Shown piece after piece: positions 18,958 through 28,083 of a DNA stretch of 64,000 bases. The first letter of the stretch is position 1, and each line of letters opens with the position of its first letter. Location: the NCBI GenBank assembly GCA_032988165.1, contig JANTQF010000142.1, positions 21,257-85,256 on the forward strand. The letters run 5' to 3'. The notes beneath the pieces were generated by a model. The model had not been told where the DNA came from and did not search any database. It saw only the letters and a list, made by a program, of their open reading frames with translations. Source of the DNA: Emmonsiellopsis sp. PD_33 (lineage: Eukaryota; Ascomycota; Eurotiomycetes; Onygenales; Ajellomycetaceae). The translations under genes and the position numbers were made by a program.

Positions 18958-20437
18958 ATGAGTGTCATTCTCTGTACCGGTAAGCGCACATTCCGGCCTG
19001 AACCAAGGGATGAAGGATAGGGCAGCTAATCGCCGACTTTTGACTGTTATAGCCGGGTATGACCATACAATTCGGTAAGCGCCCTACCGTGCCAGCAGTA
19101 TGCAGACTATGCGAACTTAACTAATGTCATGGCGCAGGTTTTGGGAGGCGCTTTCCGGTATTTGCTCGCGAACAATCCAGCACTCAGACTCCCAGGTAAA
19201 CCGCCTGTGTATCACCCCGGACAAACGATATGTCGCAGCCGCAGGACGCGACAATGTGAAGCTTTACGACATCAAGTCTACCAATCCCAACCCGGTTATA
19301 ACATTTGACGGTCATACGAATAATGTCACGGGCGTCGCATTTCACTGCGAAGGCAAATGGATGGTTACAAGTTCAGAGGATGGTACTGTCAAAGTATGGG
19401 ATACGCGCATTGCGACTATTCAGCGCAACTACGTACACCAGGCGCCTGTCAATGATGTTGTGATCCACCCTAATCAGGGGGAGCTGATTACTTGCGATCG
19501 CGCTGGATTTGTTAGGGTGTGGGACCTTGGTGAAAGCAAATGCACACACCAGCTTCAACCGGAGGAGGATGTCTCCATGGCGAGCGTGAGCGTCGCAAGC
19601 GACGGCTCTTTATTGTGCGCAGGCAACAACAAGGCACGTTGCTACCCAAATCAATAATATGGGTTCCTGTACTAATGTTTGTGGGATATAGGGAAATGTA
19701 TACCTCTGGCGCATGATCCAGGATCGCGACGTAACTAAAATTGTACCATTTATCACCTTCCAAGCGCATAAGGACTACCTCACTCGGGTTCTTCTCTCCC
19801 CAGATGTCAAACATCTAGCAACATGCTCAGCCGATCATACTGCCAAGGTCTGGTCGCTTGATCCCGAGTATGGTCCAGCGAGGGATGCGACAGAAGGAAA
19901 CCCAAGAGCCGAGGCCACAGAGAACGAAAAAACAAAAACCACAAGCCCGCCAGTAGCAGGCGGTGATCATCATGCAGGTGCCATACATCCCGTCAACGGT
20001 AACTCGCAGAGCATATTCCGTAATGGTACGCCCGGGATTTCCCTTCCTTTACCCCAATAAAACTTCCCTCGTGAAGTCTCCATGCTCCTGGAAAAGCCGT
20101 TGACTCTATTGTCTCAGATATATTCCTAGGTGCATCACAAGGAGCTGACAAACCACTTACGGAAACCAACGAAGCCACTAACGTATTTCCTACGCCGCCG
20201 GACGCGCCAATAGACCCTAATACCAATGCTCCATACCTTGAGGCTACCTTGGCAAACCACCAACGCTGGGTCTGGGATTGCGCATTTTCTGCTGACTCCG
20301 CCTATCTCGTCACGGTTTGCAGTGACCACTACGCGCGTCTGTGGGAGCTTTCATCGGGCCAGATCATTCGCCAGTATAGTGGGCATCACCGAGGTGCGGT
20401 TTGTGTTGCGCTGAATGACTATTCGGAACCTCGGTGA
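18958..20437 (+). CDS. LST8: Target-of-rapamycin complex subunit LST8 (WD40)
   Basis: Five exons: 18958-18979, 19053-19074, 19138-19633, 19692-20025 and 20118-20437; 397 aa. The first two exons are only 22 nt each and encode MSVILCTAGYDHTIRFWEA with exon 3. WD repeats are plain: HTIRFW, DNVKLYD, GTVKVWDTR, GFVRVWDLG, GNVYLWRM, HTAKVWSLD and HYARLWELSSGQIIRQYSGH. In yeast Lst8 is a core of TORC1 and TORC2, bound to the Tor kinase domain. The third intron (19634-19691) begins GC rather than GT. Between WD repeats 6 and 7 there is a polar insertion of about 85 residues, rich in Thr, Pro and Glu (about 220-310) and interrupted by the fourth intron. It explains the length against about 305 aa in yeast. 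Confidence 0.94.
19634..19691 (+). other. GC-AG intron in LST8
   Basis: A 58-nt intron with donor AAG|GCACGT and acceptor ATATAG. Removing it joins AGNNK to GNVYLW, the conserved Lst8 sequence, in frame. Reading through instead meets a stop after a few codons. Confidence 0.8.
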
Positions 20438-21074
20438 GGTATCCGTACTATGGAGTTTAGAGGGACCAATGTTTCCTCCTGCGCCATGTTAACATTCTCA
20501 CATCAAATCTTGCCTGGTATCTGTTTCTAACTCGTTCCTTTTGTTGTCCAATGTCATCGCCTGCGTATAATTTTCTTATGTTAGCGAGGTGTTAAGGACT
20601 GGTTGTTCGTTTCTTTTTGCTTGTTTCCGAGATTGGAACTTGAATTTGTCAAGTTATGGAGGGAGAGAACCAAATGGGGAGGAATATGTGTGGATATGTA
20701 TACTAGAATATATATTGACATTGTTCGCTAGGTAGTTTAAATCTTAGCAGAGTATGCACATAATAACCATATCTTCTCCAGTGCATGGTAAATAATAGGG
20801 TATCTATGTAGATATTTGAATATTGCTATCTCAGTTAAACATGAATAGGTGGGCGGTTAATCGATGCATTGCCAAAGATCATACAAAAACCTGGACAGAT
20901 GGAACAGTCTGCATAATCTCAACAACCAAAATATCTCTCCATTCCCAACCAAGCACTCAACCATATATAGAACAAAACATATACCAAGAGAAAAAAGATC
21001 TAAAACACAAAAAAACAAACAAAAAAAAACTAGAAAAGCCCCCTAATCCTATCCCATCCCAACCCCAACCCACC
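20438..21074. other. Convergent 3' region of LST8 and the dynein light chain gene
   Basis: No gene seen; A-rich toward 21000-21040. Confidence 0.5.
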
Positions 21075-21812
21075 TCAGTTCGTCCCAAACCACACAACAT
21101 TCAACACCAGATCCAACCCCTTCTCGTCGGCACCGGGATACTTGAACGTCCACATGCCATCGCGATTAACATCCCAGTACGCGCCGGATGCAGAATGCAT
21201 CCCCCGTCGCCCGGCCTTCTCCGGCGATTCCGATGCCTCTGGGGACGTCACGCCTTGTTGTATGATTGTGCAGTTGACGTTGAAGCGGTATGGAGGGGAG
21301 GCGGGGATGGTGGAGGTGGAGGATTGGTCCGGGGTCGTGGCTTGGATGAGGGATTGGAGGACTTTGTTCTGTGGGTTGGTTTTGCGGGGTTAGTTGGTGG
21401 GATTGGTAAAAAAGGGGGGGAGGGTTGGTTCAGGATAGGGCTCCAGGTGCTGCGCGGGAATGGGATTGGATCAAGGGAGGCAGGCGTACAATTATTTGCG
21501 AGCCCCATTGGCCGACTTTCTCGTGATCGTAGCCCTGGACGTTCTCTAGGACGCTGTCGCATGCCTGTTGTTGTATTTCGTGGTATGTTAGTAAGCGCTC
21601 GACGCTCAGGGCGCGAGACCGCGGGGGAAGCGCAAGGCACATACCTCCGTTGCGAGCTTGGTCAAGTCCGCAACCGGGACGGGCTATGTATTGGGTGGCA
21701 CATGTTAGTAAACTGGCTGAAGATTGGCCATGCGTCGAGCTCAAGAGAGGAACGGGAGCGGAGAAAGCGTGGGTTGACGTACGAGGTTGCCGGTAGCTAC
21801 TTCGCCGCCCAT
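21075..21812 (-). CDS. Dynein light chain, Tctex-1 type
   Basis: Four minus-strand exons: 21812-21783, 21683-21645, 21564-21490 and 21368-21075; introns 99, 80 and 121 nt; 145 aa. All joins fall at phase 0. The reconstructed start is MGGEVATGNL then PVPVADLTKLATE, and the core continues ACDSVLENV, GYDHEKVGQWGSQIINKVL, YRFNVNCTIIQQ, GAYWDVNRDGMWTFKY and the final VLNVVWFGTN. These are the Tctex-1/DYNLT landmarks, including the Trp-x-x-x-Asp-Gly strand. The protein dimerises on the dynein intermediate chain and serves cargo attachment. A Ser/Thr/Pro insert (about residues 60-75) lies in the loop after helix 2. Because the exons are short, the coding sequence is easy to miss: the longest open frame across this locus is on the other strand. 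Confidence 0.92.
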
Positions 21813-22628
21813 GGTAGTAGGATATAGAGTAAAAAGAGGGTAAACTGGTCCCTTGGTATGTACGACAGGGTTTCTTTTTGCTAATAATAAACTTAGCAAG
21901 AATTGCAGAGTAACAATGCAGAAGTTTGCGTAGACGATGTTGTAAACAACGATGTTCCAGAGCCGCGTCCGGCGCTTAAATGGCGACTAATGATTGGCGG
22001 GAACTAGCGCGGCCGACACAGGTGTTCAAGACAAGTCTCCATTCGCAATTGCAGCCAGGTGATGTAGTGAAACTTTGGGGACGCTCTACGTCCAAGTTGC
22101 GTGATCTTCTCTTCGCATAAGACATTCTGTGAAATGAAACATTGATATCACAGCATCTCACAGCATCTTTCCGTCAGGCTCGATTGCTCCGATCGGCGAT
22201 TATCAGAGACGCCACCATGCTGAGTCATCCACCAGCCACAGCCGCCCGCCAACCAGACGGCAGCGCCGAGCCACGTGACGTCTCTCTGCGGGGAGCTTCC
22301 TTGTTCCGTCCCAGCGATTCGCCCGCCGAACAGCTCCAACCTCCCTCAGCACTTGCGGTGAGACCAGTCACCAGCACGCGAAGCAGTCTGAGCCCATACG
22401 TTCTTTTGCCGCTCTTGTATATCTGTTGTGTATATCTTATTCTTCCTGCTCAATTGTACTTGTACCTGTTCCCATTGCGCTTGTTCGGCTGTCTCCTCAG
22501 AGCTAAGACAATAGATCAGACCCGATTGTCTTGGACACGGCGGTGTTCAACACCCCCCTCCCCTCAACATACTTATATCTTATATATCTCCTTCTTCCTT
22601 TTGGATTTCCCGACCGACCGATCCAAAC
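21813..22628. other. Divergent promoter, dynein light chain and VTC1
   Basis: No gene. It holds CACGTGACGTC at 22272-22282 (see separate entry) and a pyrimidine-rich VTC1 leader. The 22142-22864 open frame lies across the VTC1 start and is a shadow. Confidence 0.55.
22272..22277. promoter_or_regulatory. CACGTG box upstream of VTC1 (candidate phosphate-response site)
   Basis: CACGTG, followed by ACGTC, lies about 350 bp before the VTC1 ATG. In yeast VTC genes are Pho4 targets, and Neurospora NUC-1 binds the same hexamer. The site is seen; its function is inferred, and a chance hexamer is common. Confidence 0.4.
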
Positions 22629-23084
22629 ATGTCCAGCCAACCCCTCCTCCAATCCGGCCCAGGTACGCTTATCTCCCCGCCATCATCATCATCATCATCA
22701 TCGAACTAACCCCCATCCCTTCTCTTTCAAAAAGGCAAACGAGTCGCCCTCCCCACCCGCGTCGAGCCCAAAGTCTTCTTCGCAAACGAGCGCACCTTCC
22801 TCTCCTGGCTCAACTTCACCGTCATCCTAGGCGGTCTCGCCATCGGCCTTCTCAACTTCGGTGACCGCGTGGGCCAGATCAGCGCGGGCCTCTTTACCAT
22901 CGTCGCCATGGCGGCAATGATATATGCGCTAGTGACGTTTCATTGGCGGGCGAAAAGTATTCGGCAGCGCGGCCAGGGCGGCTTCGATGACCGCTTTGGA
23001 CCCAGTGTGTTGGCGCTCGCGCTGCTGGCGGCTGTTATTGTGAACTTTGTGCTGAGGATGCAGGAGGGGGCGAAGAAGAGTTAG
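22629..23084 (+). CDS. VTC1: Vacuolar transporter chaperone 1 (polyphosphate polymerase complex)
   Basis: Two exons, 22629-22662 and 22735-23084, separated by a 72-nt intron; 127 aa, close to the 129 aa of yeast Vtc1. Exon 1 encodes MSSQPLLQSGP. Exon 2 starts GKRVALPTRVEPKVFFANER and continues TFLSWLNFTVILGGLAIGLL, the family hallmark. Three membrane segments follow: about 36-55, 63-86 and 103-123, with the loop WRAKSIRQRG between helices 2 and 3. Vtc1 is the small membrane subunit of the VTC complex that makes polyphosphate on the vacuole and passes it through the membrane. The basic residues of the helices line the polyphosphate channel in known structures. Start choice is clear: the ATG gives the conserved N terminus. 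Confidence 0.97.
22681..22702. repeat. (CAT)n microsatellite in the VTC1 intron
   Basis: Seven perfect CAT units occupy about a third of the 72-nt intron. Its length is likely variable between strains. Confidence 0.9.
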
Positions 23085-24050
23085 TTAGGTGTGCTGCTGA
23101 TGGGCTCAGGGCTGATTCACCCCCCGCATGGGGGGGTTGTATACCGAACATATTGTGGGTGGTTGGGTTTTCGATTTTTTGGTTGTGAAGATTACAGATT
23201 CGAGTTGGGCGTTTTGATATTTCCTGTGTTTGTTTTTGATTTCCTCGACGCTTTCCCGGTTTGTTTGCTATGGGTATTCATTTAGGGAGTTAGTTGGACG
23301 GTTGAATACGTTTCTTTCCCCTCCATGAGCAATGCGTAAAAGCGAAGTTTATGGCTTTTGTATACCTACGAATATTGGAACGCCTTGGCTTTTTGTTTGC
23401 CGTCTCTTGCTATTCCGGTACACGACCCTTTTGATTTATTATACATTGGAAATATATACGCAGATTTTCAAACAGCATTTTATTTATCTTTTATTATACA
23501 TTCACCATTCCCCCCTCCCGCTCTACTAAGTTGAAAAAATCAATCTCCAGTTTATATACATACAATTCAATAGCAAACCTTTAAAAAGCAGCGGCAATTT
23601 ATTTCGCATAAAACTCAGCCCAAGAGCCAGGACCAAATTCCTGCAAAGAAAGTAGATAAATAAATAAGTAAATAAATAAAATAAATTGCAAACAACCCAT
23701 CTAGGAATGGAATCCCACTCAGATAGAAATCGGCCCTCTAGTTCGTTTGTTCCCTCCTTTTAGAGTCTAATCTTCACATCCCCATTTTTTTACAATTTCC
23801 GGCCAGCGGCTGTTAGTTTTTATTGTATCAATTTAACAGATTCTTTTCTAAATCATGCATATTAATGTCAGATCTCCCAGTGGTCACCACAGTTTAAGTG
23901 AAATCGGCCCCTGGGTGAAGTGGAGACCTGCCTGGCAAACACACTTTCTAGATAAATCATGCTCAAGTAAATCTATATTTTTATTACAGAACAGCTGATA
24001 AGTAAAGGTAGGATAGATACTTAGTATATCAAAGTAAATAAAAAGTGTCA

Positions 24051-24082
24051 AACCCAACTAGACTAAAAAAAGATCAATCCTT
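24051..24082 (+). repeat. Diverged direct repeat, copy 1
   Basis: A 32-nt segment starting AACCCAACTA and ending GATCAATCCTT closely matches copy 2 at 24370-24400. Both are followed at a distance by CTCTAGGTA and TTTTT. Probably relics of one element. Confidence 0.55.
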
Positions 24083-24369
24083 AGATACCAGCATAGCTCT
24101 AGGTAGGTATTTTTACATTACCCCCTTTAGAAATTGACATGGAATGGTGATATCTAGATTCATTACTAGCTAGCCCACCAGTCCCCCATCTGGTGGTCTG
24201 CGGGATTTATACCAAGGTAGAATAATGCAAGAGAGGAAGAGGACTCATAATGAGTAATTAAGGGAATCTAGTTTTTTGGCTATTTCCCAGAGTGTGACTC
24301 AAACTTGCTCATGTCTTTTTTTTGGCGGGTAGCTAGGGGACCTGCCGGGCTCATACTAGGTAACTGTTG

Positions 24370-24400
24370 AACCCAACTTGATCAAAAAGGATCAATCCTT
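24370..24400 (+). repeat. Diverged direct repeat, copy 2
   Basis: Starts AACCCAACTTG and ends GATCAATCCTT. It differs from copy 1 at about seven positions. The second shared block, CTCTAGGTATTTTT, is at 24432-24445 here and, with a 4-bp insert, at about 24097-24114 in copy 1. Confidence 0.55.
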
Positions 24401-24972
24401 CCAAGGTTATTATTAGAGCCCGCCAGTGTGACTCTAGGTATTTTTGGAAGAAGATGAAGTAGTAGTTTTAAATTTTTATTTCCTATTGTTTCTCTCTCTC
24501 TTTATTTAAAAAAGAATCAATGGTTGACTCCATGGGATTCTTTCCCATCTGTATAGAAACTCTCGAATGGCCAACAAAATAATCTAATATCCCCCCTTCT
24601 AATCGGTCAGGTCAGCGGCCAATGGGTCGGCTTGAATGCTTCGGGAAGCCGGTGATGGTGTTTTTTATTTATTTATTTATTATATCTATTTAGGCAATGT
24701 CATGGGTGGATCCATTCTATGGATTGAGTCACGGAGCTAAGACTACTGGCAAGGCGATCCCTGACCAGCCTCAGCTCGTCTTGTTGCATTTGTCGGAGAG
24801 AATTGATAATACATTTACCGGGGGGTATGAGGACATGGAGCCGGTGGTAGATGGTTGAGCGAGCGGGCATATCTAGATATAAACTCCGCCCGTCTCCCGT
24901 CCTAGACAACATCATATATACCCATCCACCTTACTGGCTGCATACCTCACTCAGCCCATACGAAAAGCCACG

Positions 24973-25932
24973 ATGATCTCCAGCATCTCCTGGCTCCTCA
25001 CAGCCCTCCTCACCCTGCCCTCAACATCCATCGCATCCCGCCGCATCAGCAATCGGCAAGCCGACTCACCCGTCCGCACCATCTACCAGTTCCCCCAGGC
25101 CAGCCACGTCGAAAACATCGCCGTGCGCGCCAACGGCAACCTCCTCGTCACCTACGTCACGCAACCGGAGCTGTACGAGATCGACCCCTTCGCCACCACC
25201 GCTCGCGCGAATCTAATCCATACCTTCCCGGAGAAACATGGGGCGTACGGCATCGAGGAGATCGAGGAGGACGTGTTTGCTGTCGTGACGGGGATCTACG
25301 ACTTCATGACGGGCCAGCCGGTTGTCGGAAGCGGGACTGTGTGGCGGGTGGATATGGCCGCTGATGGCGAGACGACGGAGGTTGCGACGATTCCTGAGGC
25401 GCAGGTTCCTAATGGGTTGACGGTTTTGAGGTCTGGGGCTGGGGCTGGTGAGGCGTCTGCGGCGCTGGTGGCGGATTCGTTGGTTGGGTGTGTTTGGAAG
25501 GTTGATTTGGGGAGCGGGGCGGTGGATAAAATCTTGGACCATGAGAGTATGCATATGGGCAGCATACCGCCTGGTATCAATGGGATTCTCGTGCAGGGAA
25601 ACACGCTGTACTATGACAATATGGGCACGGGGGTTTTCTACTCGCTGCCGCTGAAGGAGGATGGGAGTGCGTGTGGGGAACCCACGGTCATTGCGGAAGG
25701 GATACAAGGGGACGATTTTGATATCGATGGCGAAGGGAATGTTTATATTGCTAGCAAGGAGAATGCCCTGTATAAAATTAGCGCGGCTGGAGAGGTTTCC
25801 GTTGCGAGTGTTGATGTCTTGCTTGGTGGGCTTACTTCAGCACACTTTGGGCGGACGGAGGCTGATAGTCGGACATTGTATGTTACCACTGGCCAGGGGC
25901 GGGTTGTTGCTGTTGATGTGGATTTGCTATGA
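24973..25932 (+). CDS. Secreted six-bladed beta-propeller (SMP-30/NHL-like) protein
   Basis: Intronless, 319 aa. A signal peptide (MISSISWLLTALLTLPSTSIA) is followed by RRISNR, a possible processing site. The mature protein shows recurring propeller strands: HVENIAVRANGNLLVTYV, LYEIDPF, GTVWRVDM, VPNGLTVL, GCVWKVDLGSG, LYYDNMGTGVFYSLPL, DDFDIDGEGNVYIASKENAL, YVTTGQGRVVAVDV. This matches fungal SMP-30/gluconolactonase/LRE-like proteins. Members range from lactonase-like enzymes to propellers that assist cycloadditions (the so-called hetero-Diels-Alderases) in sesquiterpenoid-tropolone pathways. No terpene or polyketide gene is nearby, so such a role is not supported here. Substrate unknown. 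The codons turn strongly G-rich from 25400 onward. Confidence 0.82.
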   Translation: MISSISWLLTALLTLPSTSIASRRISNRQADSPVRTIYQFPQASHVENIAVRANGNLLVTYVTQPELYEIDPFATTARANLIHTFPEKHGAYGIEEIEEDVFAVVTGIYDFMTGQPVVGSGTVWRVDMAADGETTEVATIPEAQVPNGLTVLRSGAGAGEASAALVADSLVGCVWKVDLGSGAVDKILDHESMHMGSIPPGINGILVQGNTLYYDNMGTGVFYSLPLKEDGSACGEPTVIAEGIQGDDFDIDGEGNVYIASKENALYKISAAGEVSVASVDVLLGGLTSAHFGRTEADSRTLYVTTGQGRVVAVDVDLL

Positions 25933-28083
25933 TAGGGCCAGAGATATTCCAGATCGAATTTACTCTTTGTTGACTTTGTTTCTTCTTTGCCATGTCTCTT
26001 TTGTGCTCAAATGCTCGGCGGCTAAGAGTGTATATAGCCAGCAGACAGTCCTAGGCCTTGCGTATAGTCAAACCGGTCGAGACAAAAAAAAAGATAGAAA
26101 GCATAGCAAGCTACCATCCCCTTAGCAATTCTCTCGAGCGACAAGGGCCTGACCTGCTAATATCAATTTTGGTTTTAGTGGTCGTCCTTGGTTAGGGGGA
26201 ACGAGGCATAGGCGCGCACGAAGCTACTTGTAGACATGCTGCGAAAGGTGAGTATTGTGAATGTTTCATGGAGAACTTCATGATACATGGTCCACAAGAA
26301 ATTGAAAACGTAGTTTTAACTGGGTTAAAATTGCGCATGAGATGCGATGTTCATGCCATGGCATAGCTCGATCGATTTGTGTGAACATCATTGATGACCA
26401 ACACATAGATGTTAGTATGGGAGGGTATGGCCCATATGTGACCGGAATAAACGAGGATGACTGGGAAATAGGCATCCCTACCCCTGCAATAGAGAACATG
26501 AAGCCGTCAAATGTATTTATTGAATCCGAATTTTAATTAAGGAGAGGGATTGAATTGACGATTTGATGTTGAGAAAAGCTTGGAGAGGAGCTTGGGGCCG
26601 GGTCCGTGCTGCCGGCGATCACATGTCCGCTAGGCCCAGCACGGACTAGCCGCATCTTGAGACGTCCAGACATCCAGCGCAGGGAGAGAAAGACGGTAGC
26701 AGACAAGCCGATATCTCCGTGGCTGGTATGCGTCGTCTTGTATGGGCGATTATGTATTGTGGCAGGAGAAATAATGCCACAGCAAGGCGGTCCCACCCAT
26801 CCGTCAGCCAGGGCCCAGCGTGGGCAGTGGAGTCAGAGTGGTTGCGCCATCTAGCTGTGCCAAGGCGTGAACAGTCGCCTTATCTTTTGCCATCCACCAG
26901 GCTCATCATTTGGCCGTCTGGATTCTCGCGCGGAGTCTCAGGTCGGACTCGGCCAGCGATTGCGTCTGTCGAATCACAGCTCGCAGGGATGCATGGTGCT
27001 TCCAAGGCTGTCTGCGCTATTGTCAGCAGCGTCAGGGCGTTTGTGTCTGGCATCGTCGTACGGAGTAACTACATTACCGAGCATGTCCTCGTAAGTTTGG
27101 CCGCATCAGGATCCAGAACATGCCGGCTGCACCAATCACACGCCAAGATCGCCGCGGACGCAAGGAATTGTGCACCAAGATGTGCCGCCAAGACCAATAG
27201 CTTCTGCATCGGGCAACTCCCGTACAGTACGGTACGGTACCGCAGCCAGCAGCAAAAGTGGGCGCGCCTCGTAATCCACCCAGCATTTTCCGCGGGTAAA
27301 CCTGTTCCGAGGCTGGGCGCCGTAATTTACCGTCGGTCCCGGTATCTGCAATACGCGCGCTGCTCTGCGAACGGCGTGAAATAGCGGGCACGCGGGTAAC
27401 GAACGGTAAGATGGCTGGCCGTATGCGTCATGTACCGTACCGTACGGCTAGCCCCCAGGCTGTCCCTGGCCAGCCGTCCAGGACGTCACCCTTCAACCAC
27501 ATCCGATAGACTGCAACGACTCTCCAACATCCTCCCCGTTCACCACCACCACCACCAACACCAACGCCAACGCTGCCTCCAGACCGCACCTCATATCGCC
27601 GCATCTTCTGCCGCCCTCCCCTCTCGCCGTCGAACCCCCGCGCGATCCCAGCGTTTCAGGCCGCCAGGCGCCCTTGCCGTTGCACGTGCGACCTACGTTT
27701 CCCGACCTCATCTCTCCTCCCCTTCTCCCCTCCGCAACGCTCCCGCTGCCTCTTGCTGGTAGCCATCCACTCCCTCGATTGCCCTTTGAGCGTGCTTGTT
27801 TGTATTTATTGCCGCCGCGCGACCTGGCGCTTTGACTAGGCGTTTCTTTGTCCGCGGCTTAGCAATCACGCCGTTATCCCGCGCATATCGCCCCCCTGTT
27901 TCCGCCCAACCTGTATCACTAGGCATACAAATTCTATATATTTGTCGTCGCGTAACCGATGCGCTCGCACATGCTGTTGCCAAGCGGGTTCCTGCGGAAG
28001 TAGTATTGGCGGTTTACCCATATTCCGCCGGAGGAACAGGCGTTTGATATCCGATATTTGCGCCCAGAGTGCCTTCGTATGGC
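25933..28083. other. Long gap and probable promoter/5' UTR of the Ahc1-like gene
   Basis: About 2.1 kb without a supported gene. A short open frame at 26342-26536 has protein-like composition (see findings). Two TACCG tandem motifs (27227-27239, 27433-27446), one TACGGAGTA (27059-27067) and CACGTG (27683-27688) occur here. The 221-residue frame at 26719-27384 lacks family content. Confidence 0.5.

Larger units (their letters stand above)
23085..24972. other. AT-rich gene-poor block with decayed repeats
   Basis: About 1.9 kb without a credible gene. After the VTC1 3' end it is AT-rich, with long T/A runs, imperfect ATAAATAAATAA near 23657-23680, and two related segments at 24051 and 24370. 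This looks like old, mutated repeat DNA. CATATATAC at about 24912 may be the TATA element of the following gene. Confidence 0.55.

Noticed and set aside
20823..21827. 334-residue open frame, + strand
   Set aside because: It lies antisense across the four small exons of the dynein light chain gene, whose conserved sequence explains the locus.
26719..27384. 221-residue open frame, + strand
   Set aside because: It begins with GTG, has no recognisable family blocks and a composition typical of read-through GC-rich intergenic DNA.
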